Assembly (NCBI RefSeq): GCF_022682495.2
Contig: NC_071392.1
Location: forward strand, 81,112,797 to 81,176,796
Direction: 5' to 3'
DNA: 64,000 nucleotides
Source: Desmodus rotundus
Taxonomy: Eukaryota; Chordata; Mammalia; Chiroptera; Phyllostomidae
Shown here: positions 33,493 through 45,300 of the stretch, in pieces
Position numbering within the stretch: position 1 is the stretch's first letter
Layout: each line of letters begins with the position of its first letter
Program-made: the position numbers and the translations under genes
The notes under the pieces: generated by a model
What the model was told of the DNA's origin: nothing
Databases searched by the model: none
The model's input: only the letters and a program-made list of their open reading frames with translations

Positions 33493-35202
33493 ACCAACTA
33501 GTCTGTCTCTACCTTGGGTCTCTCCCTGCCCTGTCTGTATGGGAGCCAGTCTCAGATTTCACTCAGGAAACTCCCGAGTTTGCAAACCAGGGAGTGCATA
33601 CATTTGTAAGCTCTTATATCTGGTATTGGTACAGATCCTCCTCCCCTACCCTCCTCCCCACACACAGCAGAGATACAATTCTAGCTGGATAAAGGGAAAG
33701 AAGGGAGGAAGGAATGGAGGGAGGGTATCAGGGAAGGAAGGAAATAGTCTGTGGACTGAGACTCCTTCTTGCGCTACCTGCTTTCCTGTTCCAGGCCTGT
33801 CTGGGTGAAGCAGGAGGCCGTGGTGACTGGAAGCATCTGTGGACCAGTTGGAACCAGAGTGTCCTGCAGCAGCGGAAGCCCCTCCTGCTCCCCAGGGCAG
33901 CTGCAGAGGCAGCTATTCACCCAGAGGGTGCTTTGTGGGGATGACTGATCATTCTAGTTTAGGTCAGTTTTCTAATCCAAAGGATGTCCTTTGATTTCCA
34001 AGTTTGTGGACCTGGGTTCTAATTTAAGAATGTAGTGATTTAGTTGCCTATCAGATGTCACTCTCGTACCTGGAATTCTGCAGTATTTGGAAGCTCATTG
34101 GTGCATCTTACCGTGCTTTGCTTTCTCCAGTCATCCTCTAGTCTCCTCCTCCTTGCAAAGGAGAGTGATAACACACTTACGATGGAAAAAATGTAAAGTA
34201 AATTTAAACTGCTCTCCGCCTACATTCCATGTTTGCGTATTGCACCACTTAATACAGCCATGTCCTTGACATGTGCTAAAACACCATAGAATCTGGGCCC
34301 TGGGGGTCGGGACCCAAGTCACCTTGAATTGGTGCTTCTTACTTTTCTCTAACTTCCCAAGTCAGTATCTCACACTAGATTTCCTTTATGTATAAGATGA
34401 CTTTTTTAATACCGGACAAGGATTTGGGGGGCAGGGTGGCGGGAAGCACTACAATGGAAAAATTGGCACTTTTAACGTGCATTGATACTGGTGAGAATTA
34501 CATCTTAGATTTCTTACTGGGAAGATAGGTCTTACAAAAAATGGGGATTCAACTTGTTCAACATTATCTCAGTTTAAATATATCTCTAAGCACCTCTCTC
34601 TTGAATAAAGTTTTGGTATTATTCTCTCTTGTTGAATAATTAAGATCTGTTAATGCTTAGTGAAGAACCAGTCCGAAAGGCACCGGTGGTTTTCATTTAA
34701 AAGATACGAAAAGAAGCAAGGGGCCCTGTCTTCAAAAGCTTCGTCAGGTTGTTAAATGAAATGGAAGGTCAAATAGGAAATCTGTTGGATTTAAGCTATT
34801 GGAAAGATACGCATTTCGTGGCATTGAATAATTTTACCTTCACTTTTGGATTTTGTATTTAAAAATGTCTGTGTGAATACTGAGATGTTGGGCTGATAAG
34901 GTATGCTGACACTGCACAGAGAGAAAGTAGCTCTTTTATATGTGAAGTGGAAGAGAGAGCAGAGCTGACGCTAGTTATCTGGATTCGTTTGTGACGTGAA
35001 TCCATATGAATGCATGGATTCGGCATGGGAACCCGGCGAGACATCCAGCCGGGGAGCTGCTCTGTCTGGAGCTACCTTGATGTGTCTGTCTCATTTCTGT
35101 GGGTGGGAATATGGGCAGTGTGACTGCCATGTAATCAGAACAGGTTTCATAAGGAAAGGATGGTTGTAGAGTTAGCCTCACCAATGTATATATTTATGTA
35201 TA
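33493..35202. other. No gene seen; GGAA-rich tract
   Basis: Unique-looking apart from a purine-rich GGAA/GGGA tract at 33690-33747. A 129-codon forward ORF (33419-33808) overlaps the repeat edge and has no similarity. Confidence 0.45.
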
Positions 35203-35403
35203 TATATATTTTTATATTTATTTTTAGAGAGAGGGGAAGAGAGGGGAAAAGAGAGGGAGAGAAACATCAATTAGTTGCCTCTTGCATGCCCCCAACAGGA
35301 GACCTGGGCTTCAACCCAGGTCTGTGCCCTGACTGGGAATCGAACTGGCGACCCTTTGGTTCACAGGATGACACCCAATCCACTGAGCCACACCAGTCAG
35401 GGC
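35203..35403 (-). mobile_element. VES-type bat SINE, reverse strand
   Basis: Read in reverse: GCCCTGACTGGTGTGGCTCAG, GGTCGCCAGTTCGATTCCC, AGTCAGGGCACAGACC, then GATGTTTCTCTCCCTCTC and an AT-rich tail. Degenerate flanking words CCAATGTATATATTT and CCAATTTATATTTC suggest a target duplication. Confidence 0.95.
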
Positions 35404-36534
35404 AGCCAATTTATATTTCATTAGAGGGCTCTCTGCGTGCATTTTACTTCAGCTGGAAGCATAGAAAGGTTGCCCCCAAAAGTGCTCCAGGAAAGTGCTT
35501 TTCTGGAGTTTCTGACCCCCGTGCAGCGGCTCCCCTGCCTCTGGACAGTTATTTGCCTTATTTTTGCTCTATGGCATAAGCCTTGCACCTTGTATCTCTA
35601 ACAACAGGGGATGGGACCAGATGGGTGAATGCCAGCGTGAAAATTTTCCTAGTGGGTGTTCTAGATTGACTCAAAGTGTTTCCTCTTACATTGGAGAACA
35701 TTGTTTAAGGGATAGGCAGATCAGTACCTTAAAGAACTTCAGTGGTAATAAAGAATGTAATGGAAGAAACCTGAGCTAATTTTCCAGAAAAATAATAAAA
35801 AGCATGATGACGTTATTTTTCCTTCAACTTAAACTATGATAGAGCCAGCGCCCTCTGATGTCGACATTCAAAAGATAAAATGTCTCAGTATTTTACACAG
35901 GCTGCTGATGTTGGCTTGCATTTCCATTCTCACATAGAGTTGCCGTGTAAATTCCGAGCAAACAATGGCGATACCATTTCATCTTAATGAAGGCATCTGC
36001 ATAAAGTGCTCTCATCTCTCATAAGCACCTGCTTCAGCACAGGGTTGTGTCTGTTCCCTCTCGTCTCTTCTTGCTCAAGACCGACATCCCCATTCTATGC
36101 TGCCATTTGGGTTTCTAGCTATTTAAAGTAAAAGTTTTTTTTATCAGGCTTGATGTTACTGTTGAATATCCATAGCCATGTTTTGGCAAGGAAATCAGAG
36201 CCTGGCAGCCTTTTTCAATAATTTCCTATAATGCAAAAGGGCTTAATGCTCCTATTACGGAACTGATTCTATTATACTCTCCTCTCCAGAACTAATGGAG
36301 CACTCGACTTACTTGTGTTAAAGAAAATGATTGAATAGGAAAGGCTTCCAGACCTTGCTTCTTGCCAGGACTGAAACTGTTCTGTCCTTTCTACTGACCA
36401 GAAAAGTCACCTTAATTAAGTTTATTGTTATTTTTCACCTGCCGGGAAGTCCCGGACAAAGCACACAAAGACACGTGTGTTAAGACATTATCTTAGATCT
36501 CTCTTTAAAACCCTTATTTTTGTTTTAAAATATA
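35404..36534. other. No gene seen
   Basis: AT-rich unique-looking sequence; no repeat recognised. Confidence 0.45.
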
Positions 36535-36742
36535 CAATAATAACACCTAACATCTATTGAGTGCTTAAAATAACAGATACTTTTTAAATTTTTTTATATG
36601 ATTGATTGAATCAATCCTTACAAAACCCTACTGTTACTATCGCCATTTTATGGATGAAGAAAGTGAGGCTTAGAGAGATTAAGTAGATAGTACAAGAGGA
36701 ATTTAAATGCACACCGTTGGAGTTCTTAAACTGCTACGCTAA
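36535..36742 (-). repeat. MIR SINE, reverse
   Basis: CATCTATTGAGTGCTTAAAAT, ATTGAATCAATCCTTACAAAACC, CCATTTTATGGATGAAG, GTGAGGCTTAGAGAGATTAAG and GGAATTTAAATGCACACCG follow the reverse MIR order closely. Confidence 0.75.
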
Positions 36743-37769
36743 ATTATTTTCCATTTAGCTAAAAATGTGTGAAAGTCAATTCCGTGAGTCAGTTAAGAAT
36801 CAACTCCTTTATGAAAAATGTACTGAGTCATTATTGTTTGCACCGTAATCATTATAGCCAAGTGGCTGGATAGTAAACCGGGTAAAATGTAGTTGCTTCA
36901 CTAAGTGAACTTTTTGTCTAATGAATGAGATGGGAATGCACAAAGCTAATTTAAATTTAAGGTAGTGTCTATTGCACCATAATGTAAGTATAAATTGAAT
37001 GGCAGGTTCAGAGGGATGCATTTATCACAATTATTCTTATGTTGTCAGACAAAGCTTAATGGAGAATGTGGCATTTGAACATGCCCTTGAAAATGTGGGA
37101 AAGATTTGGACAAGTAAAGTCATGAAATGTGATTTGGGGGTAGAGGGTAATGTATGAGCCAGAAATAAAGCCCAGCCTTGTTTACTGTCTTATATTTAAG
37201 TAAGGTTGGGCATTAGTGTGAGGTGTTTATAGTATGAAAACTAGTCTAGAATCATATATTATTATATTTTGATAGGTTCACAGATTATTTACTCTATATA
37301 GCTTTCACTGATGTACACACTAAAAACCCAAGAAGTTTTAGGCACCTATTTTGGTTATAGGAGCTCTTGCTGAAAAAAGACTAAGGGTTTCAGAGAGAAA
37401 CATTCACTTGAGAAGCATAGCTGGTGTTCATATTATGGACAGACCTGAATGCCCAATTTAGGGATGTGAATTTCAGTGGAGGGCCATGTGCTTGGTGGTC
37501 CGTGTTGGTCCCTGGTTTTTAAAATGCTCCTCTCACCTCTGTCCACTAATTCTGTGACCATGACATTATTTCCTGATTATTTCTACATCCTCTGTAAAAT
37601 AAACATTACTTCACTAACAACATCTGTATTCTCTGTAAAAAGAAAAGCTCACTCTAGGGAGTTCAAGGTTTGAGGACAGAAGGAAAGGTGTACAATAGTT
37701 GTCCAGGGGAGTGAAAAACTAAATGGCCAAGAGAAAGACTGTGGAATTGCTGGGGGCCTTTTGAGCCCA
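36743..37769. other. No gene seen; faint L2-like scrap
   Basis: AT-rich. The segment 37060-37160 (GTGGCATTTGAACATGCCC ... AAGATTTGG) has a weak L2-like reverse pattern. Confidence 0.4.
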
Positions 37770-38700
37770 CTTGATATTAGTAGTAGTAATCAGGAACTTA
37801 AAGTGAGACGAGCCAGACCATGTCTTTTCTGGCTGACTTCAGACCCTCAGGTCCTGGGGAAAAGTGCATAAGGAGTTGATTAGAACAAGACTGGGGAATT
37901 TCCAGACACGGTCAATGGCGAGAGAGGGATATGAGAGTTGAGAGTGAGTGCAGGGAATGTGGTTATGATGGTAGAAATGAAATGTGACCTGGGAAGGAAA
38001 GGACGAGGACAGTAGGGTGAAGTGCCAAAAAAGAGTGAACTGGAAAGAGGGAAGGTGGTGGGTGGAGAAGGTGATACCTGAGGTAGGTAGCACGGAACGT
38101 AGGCTGTAAGTGATGATGCCAGGGGCTCAGATGCAACAAGGGGACTGGTGGTTGAGGTTAGGGTGAAGGAAAAAGGGAGGATTTCAGTGAATGAACAGAC
38201 CAAGGTATTGGAAAGATCATTTATCTACATATTAAAAGTACCAATATTTATGAATGTATGCAGGAAGGGTTTTTTGTGTTTTTTTTGCGGGGGAGTACAG
38301 TGGTCCGTGTGCTATAGTCTTTTCAGATTGAGGTGATGGATTTCTGTAGTTATCCCTAAAAAGGAGTGGTTTTAGGGAGAAATGAAGGACAATGTGCCCT
38401 GTGTCCTCGGCTTCTTCTGTGAACATTCCTAAAATGCGGCTGTCCCTCACAGAAGAAGCCGAGGACACAGGGGGCTTTTCAGGCAGCTGGTCCAGAGAGC
38501 AGGGACTCCGTTTGGAGTTTGGGATGGAATATGAGATGGGGTCAGTTTGGGGACTTAGTAAGCCAAATGGACAGGGCGATCTTGTGATGAGAGAGAACCT
38601 GGCGGGAGAGGGGGGCTGTATTTTCTCATATAAACAGGGACAGAGGGCTTGATGGGATTATTTCCGCTGGCCTTGGAGGATGACTTGGATGTGGATCCAG
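37770..38700 (-). repeat. L2-like or similar old repeat, reverse
   Basis: Purine-rich text typical of the extended reverse-strand repeat (GAGTTGAGAGTGAGTGCAGG, GAACTGGAAAGAGGGAAGG, GACTGGTGGTTGAGGTTAGG). It resembles the composition and word order of 53.17-53.42 kb. It contains the perfect inverted repeat listed separately. Confidence 0.35.
38397..38472. repeat. Perfect 26-bp inverted repeat, 24-nt spacer
   Basis: Arm 38397-38422 starts CCCTGTGTCCTCGG and arm 38447-38472 is its exact reverse complement, ending CCGAGGACACAGGG. The 24-nt spacer 38423-38446 is unrelated. The arms are perfect and end abruptly at mismatches on both sides, as in a recent template-switch event. Confidence 0.97.
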
Positions 38701-39254
38701 TTCTACTGGGGAGGGAGGAGGGCTGCACATCAAGTTCTGTTTTCATCCTTTGGGATCTTCTTCAAAGGCAATTTTAAGAACCCAAAGGTATCACAACACA
38801 CAGAACTCTGTGAGAGCTCCATCCCCTTTGATGGCATTGAAGCTGAAAATTTTATTTTCAGAAAGGAAAGGAAGTCATGAGAAACACTATTCTGTACATT
38901 ACTCTGAACATCAGTGAAAAGATGCTTGTTGAAATGTTTTGCAGCCTTAGCAAATATACACGAGCCATAGCTGAGGTTAAACTACCAAGGAAAATTAAAT
39001 ACTAGACTTCATTAAATACGGATCATAGACTTTAGAAAACAATTAAAAATGCTCAGTGAGCTTGCAAATCAATGAGAATAATAGGAATACTCAAATATAA
39101 GTAAAAATAATACGGAAAGATCAGAAACCAAGAGTCAAAAAAATAACCATAGGAGAAAACATTCAGCACGACTGTTACTGAAAGAAATGCACAATGAATG
39201 TGGCCCCTGCTTCCTTTCACATATTGCAAGCCTGTGACTAAATTATAGCGAATA
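38701..39254. other. No gene seen
   Basis: AT-rich unique-looking sequence. Confidence 0.45.
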
Positions 39255-39690
39255 TATTAATACGTGAGTTTATTATGTTTTATGCATCTATGCATCCCAA
39301 TGAGGCAGGAAAATGGAATCTCTCATATATTTCTGAGGAGGGTGCAGAGTTAACTTGTAAAATGTTCACAACAGGCAATCTGAATATACTAAGAGTATTT
39401 AAAATATTTATGTACTTTGACCTCTTAGTTCACTCTTGGAACATATTCTTGGGAAACCATCAGATATATACTCAAAGATTTATTTACACGCATGCTCATT
39501 ATAATATTTCATCACATGAAATATTGTAAGTACTCTAAGTATCCAAATAAGGACAGAAAGCTATGAAGTCTCTAAACCTCAAAGTCTACTAAAGGGTACT
39601 GGACTATGCTGCCAGTCTTGTAAATAAGTTTTATTATGTAATATTGGCTCCATATTAAAGACTATTTTTCACATGCATGTACAGTTTGAA
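39255..39690 (+). mobile_element. Old LINE-1 (L1ME-like) 3' coding end, forward
   Basis: TACTTTGACCTCTTAGTTCAC, ACATATTCTTGGGAAACCATC, AGATTTATTTACACGCATGC, TCATTATAATATTTCATCAC and TAAGTATCCAAATAAGG align in order with the L1M4/L1ME DNA around 'ctttgacccagtaattcc / gatttatgtacaagg / cctaaatgtccaac'. No frame remains open. Confidence 0.55.
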
Positions 39691-39794
39691 GTAAATTAAA
39701 AGGACATGCACTAACTCCCTAACAACTTCTCAAGTATCACCAAAGCTACCTACAGGACTCTCACCTATCCCTCAAATACACACAAACTTATTCC

Positions 39795-40085
39795 TATTTT
39801 TTTACTCTGTTTATGGTTTTATCAAAGTATAACATACAGAAAAATGCCCAAACCATACACATACCGATAATGCAATATTGTGATGGTCACACCTGAGTAA
39901 ACTGGCATCCAGATCATCAAACGAAAGATAAGAACCTCGTGTTCATCCTTCCCGCAAAGCATAACCACTGTCCTGACGAGGAACACCAGAGTTAGCTATG
40001 CCTGATTTTGAACATCGTATGCGTGAATTTGCGTAGTGCGTGTTTTTGTGTGTGCCTGCTTTCTTTCTAAGCCGCTACAGCAGGT
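39795..40085 (-). mobile_element. Old LINE-1 3' UTR, reverse
   Basis: TTTATCAAAGTATAACATACAG, AAAATGCCCAAACCATAC, GGTCACACCTGAGTAAAC, CATCCAGATCATCAAACG and GCATAACCACTGTCCTGACG. This is the reverse of an L1M-type 3' end; the same kind of fragment is at about 1.0-1.2 kb. Confidence 0.65.
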
Positions 40086-40904
40086 GTGGCGATCTCACTT
40101 CCCGAAGGGTGGAGTGAGGTCTTCTCAAAATCTGCTCCTCCATATAAGCAACAAGAACACTGGCCAAAACTGTGAAAAGCAACAGTTTCAGAACTCTGGT
40201 AATTAACTAGAGACCCGAAACACTTTGAGGAATGTTTTTACTCAAGAAACACAAACAGCGGAGTCTTGGTAAGAATAGAGGCTTATAGCTTTTTAACCAG
40301 CTCTTATCACATCCCCTCACCCCAGGCCCACAGTGGCCTTAAAACCCAGCAACCTTGCAACCGTGGTAGCTGTGAAAACCGACAGCCCGGCATCCACAGC
40401 AGGGGGAAGAATGAGTTTGGAGCACCCCAAAGCCCCATCTCAGAGATTTGTCACTCTCTGACCTATCTGGAAAAGCTTCCTTCTCAGAGACTGTGTCCGT
40501 ATTTGATCTGACTTGGAGCTTTCTCTACGGGAACAACCCACAGGGCACTTTTTTTTTTCTTTACAACCACAAAAAAGTCAGTAGCCAATGTTTACCATTG
40601 TAGCTGCTGGAGGTAGCATTGCCCCTTGGGGTTAAGAGGAGGCTGACCAGAAAAAAAAAAAAAAGATGTCCTTGATAAGCTTTGAAAAGCTTTCCTGTAT
40701 TCCCGGGAATCTAAAAGGCTACATACAGACACAGTGCTGGGTGTGTGTGCAAGGCTGTGCACGTGCCCAGGAAAACCCTGAGAAGGCCCTGAGCTTTCAC
40801 CTCTGGCTGACCTTGAGGCTCTGTACAAGCAGGAAGTAAAAGCTAAGAGAATTGTAAACTTTCTGATGGAGCATTGAAAACAAGTCTCAACGTGTCTTAA
40901 ACAT
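40086..40904. other. No gene seen
   Basis: Unique-looking sequence with a poly(A) run near 40650. Confidence 0.45.
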
Positions 40905-41215
40905 GCAATAAACAAGTTCAGCAAGGATGCGGGACACAAAATCAATAGACAAATATCAAATGTATTTCCGTACACTCTCAATGAACAATCTGAAAACAAA
41001 TCAGGAGAGCAATTGCATTTGAAGAGCATCAAAATTAAAATACTTAAGGAACAAATTTAACACAGGACTTGTACTGAAAACTACAAAACACAATGGAAAG
41101 GAATTATAGAAGATCCACATAAATCGAAAAGCATCCCAGTCATTGATCTGAAGAATTAAAACTATTCAGATGAAAATAATCCCCAAATTGATTCATGGGT
41201 CAATGTAATCCAATG
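40905..41215 (+). pseudogene. LINE-1 ORF2 fragment, forward, decayed
   Basis: DNA text is collinear with L1 ORF2: AATAAACAAGTTCAGCAAGG, GACACAAAATCAATAGAC, TACACTCTCAATGAACAATC, GAAAACTACAAAACACAATGG, GACCTAAAT-like AAGATCCACATAAATCG, and ATTCATGGGTCAATGTAATCC at the end. Multiple small deletions break the frame. It covers only a segment of the region downstream of the reverse-transcriptase core and is not functional. Confidence 0.75.
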
Positions 41216-42547
41216 TCAAATGCATCATCCCTGGCTAATTTCGTATCCCCCATTGAGAGAAAAGGCAGTAATGTTGTTAATACTTACAATGCCATGGGTC
41301 TTAGAGTTCTGTTTGTATGTTTGCATCTGCACTTTTCTAATACCAGTTGTTTAACGCTGACTGCATCACTGTCCTTGGTCCTGCGTCTTCCACTGTGCAG
41401 CCCCTGAACATTGGTTCCCAGTGACTTCAAAGTTGTTCCTACGCTTCATTGACGAGAACCACCAAGGCAAATGTTATCTAAAAGGAAATGTAAACAGCAA
41501 TTCATTTCCTGGTCATGTTAACTTTCTGATTTGAAACATAAAACAACATACATTCAACCACATCTTCTCTTCAATGCACTCCTTGAATGTGGTCTCATTC
41601 AGTGTTGTCCATCCCTCTGCATTCCACACTGGCACCAGTGGGGGAGAGAGGCAAGGCCCCTGTGTTCAAGGCAAGAAGAATGTTTTCATTCATTCAAGGA
41701 ATAGCCATGGATCATCCAGCATGGCCTACACCTGACCCAGGAGAGCACAACCTCACCGCATTGATGGGAGGCCACAGGATGTTTATCGGCAGGTCCCTTT
41801 GACCTTGTGGAGTAAAGGTCTCAGTGCCTCCAGAGGAATTAGGGGCAGCCACCCCGGAAGGTCTGCTTGGAACAGGTGCAAACCTGTGAAAGAGGGTGGG
41901 TGACCTCCCAGGGTACTGATTGTGGCGGGATCCCCAGAATTAATGTTGACTGCTGACATCCCTACTGCCTGTGGGTGCCATAGGCACCCATAGGCAGTAA
42001 ATACTGTGGTCCAGCTCAGAGGGGCGAGGGTCCATGCAGGGACCTGCCCGTGGACTCATCTCCAAGGGCTGCCAGTAGACCATCGGCACCCCAGACCTCT
42101 GGGCTTGTCGTGCGCTCTGTGTTGGATAAAAGTCATTCCAAACCAATGTGTTAGAATCATTACAGTGGCCTGATGTCATTGGAATATCTAATAAACCCCA
42201 CAGTGCCTGGCAGAGGATCAAAGAATACCATGACGTGGAGAAGCAGGGACTGTGACCCACATAGCTCCCGGCACTGACTCAGGGCACCCCCCGGGAGAGC
42301 AGGACTGCCCTGGCAGGTCGCAGCTACTGGAATGGGACTTTGACATTTTGAGGTTGGTGTTTCTGGTGTTGGAGTCAGATGGAGATGCATATGGAGTCAG
42401 ATCGAGGCTCTAGGTGCCTTGCCCAGAGATCCCTGCTGGCCCTGGCTAGTCCCAGGCCCAGGTGTGTGACTTAAGGACACTTTTAGAAAGATATTTCAAG
42501 ATGTGGGGATACCTAAAACGTGGGGGCTCCGAGCAGGAGGCCCTCTA
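41216..42547. other. No gene seen; contains a tight hairpin
   Basis: Unique-looking except for the 17-bp inverted repeat at 41963-41999. ORFs up to 106 codons have no similarity. Confidence 0.45.
41963..41999. repeat. 17-bp inverted repeat with 3-nt loop
   Basis: Left arm TACTGCCTGTGGGTGCC and right arm GGCACCCATAGGCAGTA are complementary with one mismatch (a G opposite T in RNA), separated by ATA. Confidence 0.95.
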
Positions 42548-42900
42548 GTGCAGATCTGAGTACGAGAGTGGCAGAGACTATGAGTTTAGCACGATCTGTT
42601 TCCTTTCTTTCTAGGTAGACAGCAAGAGTATATTTTCCAGACTTCTTAAAGTTAGGTGTGACCGTGTGGGTTCTGGCTAGTGAAATGTGGACAGAGGTCA
42701 TGTAGGTCGCTTTCTCATCTAACCCATATAAACTTCATATATGACCTTCTGCTCTCATTTACCTTGTTTTCTCAGCTGTATGCCACTATCAGGGTGAGCT
42801 TGGGTTCTATGTACCGAAGAGGACCTAGGTTAACTTGGCTGCCTGAATCATTTAGTGAAGCAGCTCCCGCCCATCCCTCCCACAGACGGGGCTTTGAGTA
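42548..42900 (+). repeat. Ancient interspersed repeat, family not named
   Basis: TTAGGTGTGACCGTGTGGG, TTCTGGCTAGTGAAATGTGG and GACAGAGGTCATGTAGG match the first half of the same kind of old repeat as at 11.64-12.13 kb ('taggtgtggccatgtgac / ctggccaatgggatgtgag'). It is decayed beyond about 42720. Confidence 0.4.
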
Positions 42901-42959
42901 AGAAATGCACTTCTATTGGCTTAGCTCACTGAGATGTCAGAGCCTAGCTGCTATATCAA

Positions 42960-43015
42960 CTAAACTAATAATATAATAATATTTTGAATAATAATAATAT
43001 AATATTTTAAAACTG
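42960..43015 (+). repeat. AAT-rich low-complexity tract
   Basis: AATAAT and ATAATA units with TTTTG interruptions. Confidence 0.85.
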
Positions 43016-43772
43016 CATATTTATATCAGAGTTCTTGATAGTATTATAAACATTAGGCATGCCAAATAATTTAGAAAGGTGCATTATTGCTGCTAAAGGC
43101 CCAAATAGGTTGACAGAGTGGGCATTTCCCCCTAGACTTAGATGTAAATGGTCATATTACTAACTTCCTACATAAACAAATACTATGGATATAGTTTATC
43201 TTAGCTTTAGCAAGGCTATCGAGCACATCTCTTGTGGGTCCCTTTTGTTTGCTTTCCTCACAAAAGGGTGACATGTCATGTGCTCTGCCAGCGTGGAGGG
43301 AAGTTTCCAGTCAAGTTCACAAGTCTCTGGCATTGTGTCTTATTTCTTATTTTCAGTAGTAATTTGGGTAAGGACAGGTGAGAAATGCTTATCTGATTTG
43401 CAGGTGATGAAAACCAGGAAGAGAAAATACAACGTGTCAGAATCAAGATTCAAAATGATGACTGAAAAGGTGAAATGAAACAAAGAGCGTGAAATTAGCA
43501 AAAATGAACATAAGACACAGAAGTTAGTTTTAACATAAAATTACCTCAGTATGACAGACATGGTTATTTTAAAGGGTAAAATGGAGAACATCTTTGAGAG
43601 AAGTAGCCCCAGTTCGAAATCCAAAAGTTGCAGATATATTACCAAATGATATTATATTCGCTCCTAAAAAATGGCTCAAATAAAGAATAACAGTATAGGT
43701 AGATCTGGAACCCTTAAAACAGAGATTCTCAGTAGAGGTGTTTTGGAAATTCATGGGTATATATTTTTTCAT
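43016..43772. other. No gene seen
   Basis: AT-rich unique-looking sequence. Confidence 0.45.
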
Positions 43773-43932
43773 TATTGATTTGAGAGACAGAGAGAGAGAG
43801 ACAGAGAGATTTGCTGTTCCACTTACTCGTGCACTCATTGGTTGATTCTTGCATGTCCCCTGACCAGGGATCAAACCCACAGCCTTGGTGTATTGGGATG
43901 ATGCTCTTACCAACTGAGCTATCCGGTCAGGA
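43773..43932 (-). mobile_element. Short tRNA-like bat SINE, reverse strand
   Basis: In reverse: TCCTGACCGGATAGCTCAG, GGTAAGAGCATCATCCC, ACCAAGGCTGTGGGTTTG, ATCCCTGGTCAGGGGAC, GAATCAACCAATGAGTGC, then a CT-rich tail. Same subtype as 25278-25425. Confidence 0.88.
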
Positions 43933-44114
43933 CCATGCATGTGTTTTATTCTTGTCCCAGTCCTCTTGCTGTGGTGAGCATCGCTAGCCAGTTGTGCAAT
44001 GCACGAGCTGGGTCACAGCTTCAGGGAATTGTCTTCTACCACTGATGACACTTGAATGTCCTGCAGAATATTATTATAGGCAAAAAGTATTTTTTAAATT
44101 TTATTTTAAAGTAT

Positions 44115-44116
44115 TT

Positions 44117-44178
<62 letters not shown>
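44115..44178 (+). repeat. (TTTC)16 microsatellite in a SINE tail
   Basis: Sixteen uninterrupted TTTC units followed by TCTCTTTC. It lies between the SINE body (44190) and the SINE's own target duplication (44076-44092), so it belongs to the SINE's A-rich tail read in reverse as (GAAA)n. Confidence 0.96.
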
Positions 44179-44179
<1 letters not shown>

Positions 44180-44189
44180 CTCTTTCAAA

Positions 44190-44376
44190 GATTCCATTTA
44201 TTTATTTTTAGAGAGGGAGAAAGAGGGAGAGAAACATTAATGTGTGGTTGCCTCTCTTGCGTCCCCAGCTGAGGACCTGGCCCACAGCCCAGGCACGCGC
44301 CCTGACTGGGAAACGAAAGGGCGACCCTTTGGTTCGCAGTCCGGCACTTAACCCACTGAGCCACACCAGCCAGTGC
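44190..44376 (-). mobile_element. VES-type bat SINE, reverse strand
   Basis: In reverse: GCACTGGCTGGTGTGGCTCAG, GGTTAAGTGCCGGACTGCG, CAAAGGGTCGCCC, GTCAGGGCGCGTGCCTGGG, CCTCAGCTGGGGACGC, TAATGTTTCTCTCCC. Target duplication ATAGGYAAAAAGTATTT at 44076-44092 and 44379-44395, one mismatch, encloses SINE plus microsatellite. Confidence 0.96.
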
Positions 44377-44395
44377 ACATAGGTAAAAAGTATTT

Positions 44396-45059
44396 GTAAC
44401 CATCCAAGTTTAATAACCAATGTTATGTAACATAAAATCTCAGTATCTTTTACAAGGTATTAATAATATAATGAATTTTCCAGCTATATAACTATGCCTA
44501 AAAGGGAAGACTGTACTTTGGTTTTTGTTCAGAACTTTACTAGGAGCTTGTTTATAATTTCAGAAAATTATGTCGCTGGTACTCACTGCTGTATCAGCTG
44601 GCATTTGCTGGGTGCATTAATGGAAAATTGATGTAGAGGCATAATCATCTCCTTTCTTTGTTATATCTGACATTGGAGTCCTGTGCAAGCATTTGTATAT
44701 GGAAATATATGTTATTTTTATTACTTTTTAAAAGTCTCATTTAGATTACACTTAGGGTATTGTATTAATTTTTTGAAATTATTTTTGTGGCTAGATTAAT
44801 TTTTCATTAATGTGTTTTGAAGATAGTGAAGAGAGCATTATAGAATATTTATTATGAAAAGAGGTGTTGAATCACATAGGGCTGAAAGCCATTGCCATAA
44901 ATGTCTGCATTTCACCTATTAAACAATTTGATGTTCTCTGGAATTTAGAATTATGGTGGGCCTGATGGTTTGCCATGGGATAACACAGAATCTAGACTAC
45001 AGACCATTTACAGAAAATGTCAGATATCTGGGGATGAGGTGGATGTGAGGCGAAACTTA
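44396..45059. other. No gene seen
   Basis: AT-rich unique-looking sequence. Confidence 0.45.
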
Positions 45060-45300
45060 CCGAACACACCTTATGCACTAAGCACAATGCTTACTTACTC
45101 TCCTTATTTTATATCATTTTTAAGGTTCGCAATTACCTGATTAGGTAGATATTATTTCCCCCTTTGAAACTGAGGAGATAGACACAGAACATGTAAGTAA
45201 CTTGTCCAAAAGCAAAAGAGATTGTGTTGTGAATATAGGGTTCAGATCCAACCCTCTTTAGCTTCAAAGCCCAAGCTCTTCACTGCAGTGCTGACAAGGC
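45060..45300 (-). repeat. MIR SINE, reverse
   Basis: GTAGATATTATTTCCCCC, TTGAAACTGAGGAGATAGAC, ACATGTAAGTAACTTGTCC, GGGTTCAGATCCAACCC and CCCAAGCTCTTCACTGC follow the reverse MIR order and are well preserved. Confidence 0.8.

Noticed and set aside
33690..33747. GGAA-repeat ETS enhancer
   Set aside because: GGAA units are few and irregular; composition alone does not support a functional call.
43994..44272. A phenylalanine/leucine/serine-repeat protein
   Set aside because: It is the translated (TTTC)n array in the SINE tail.
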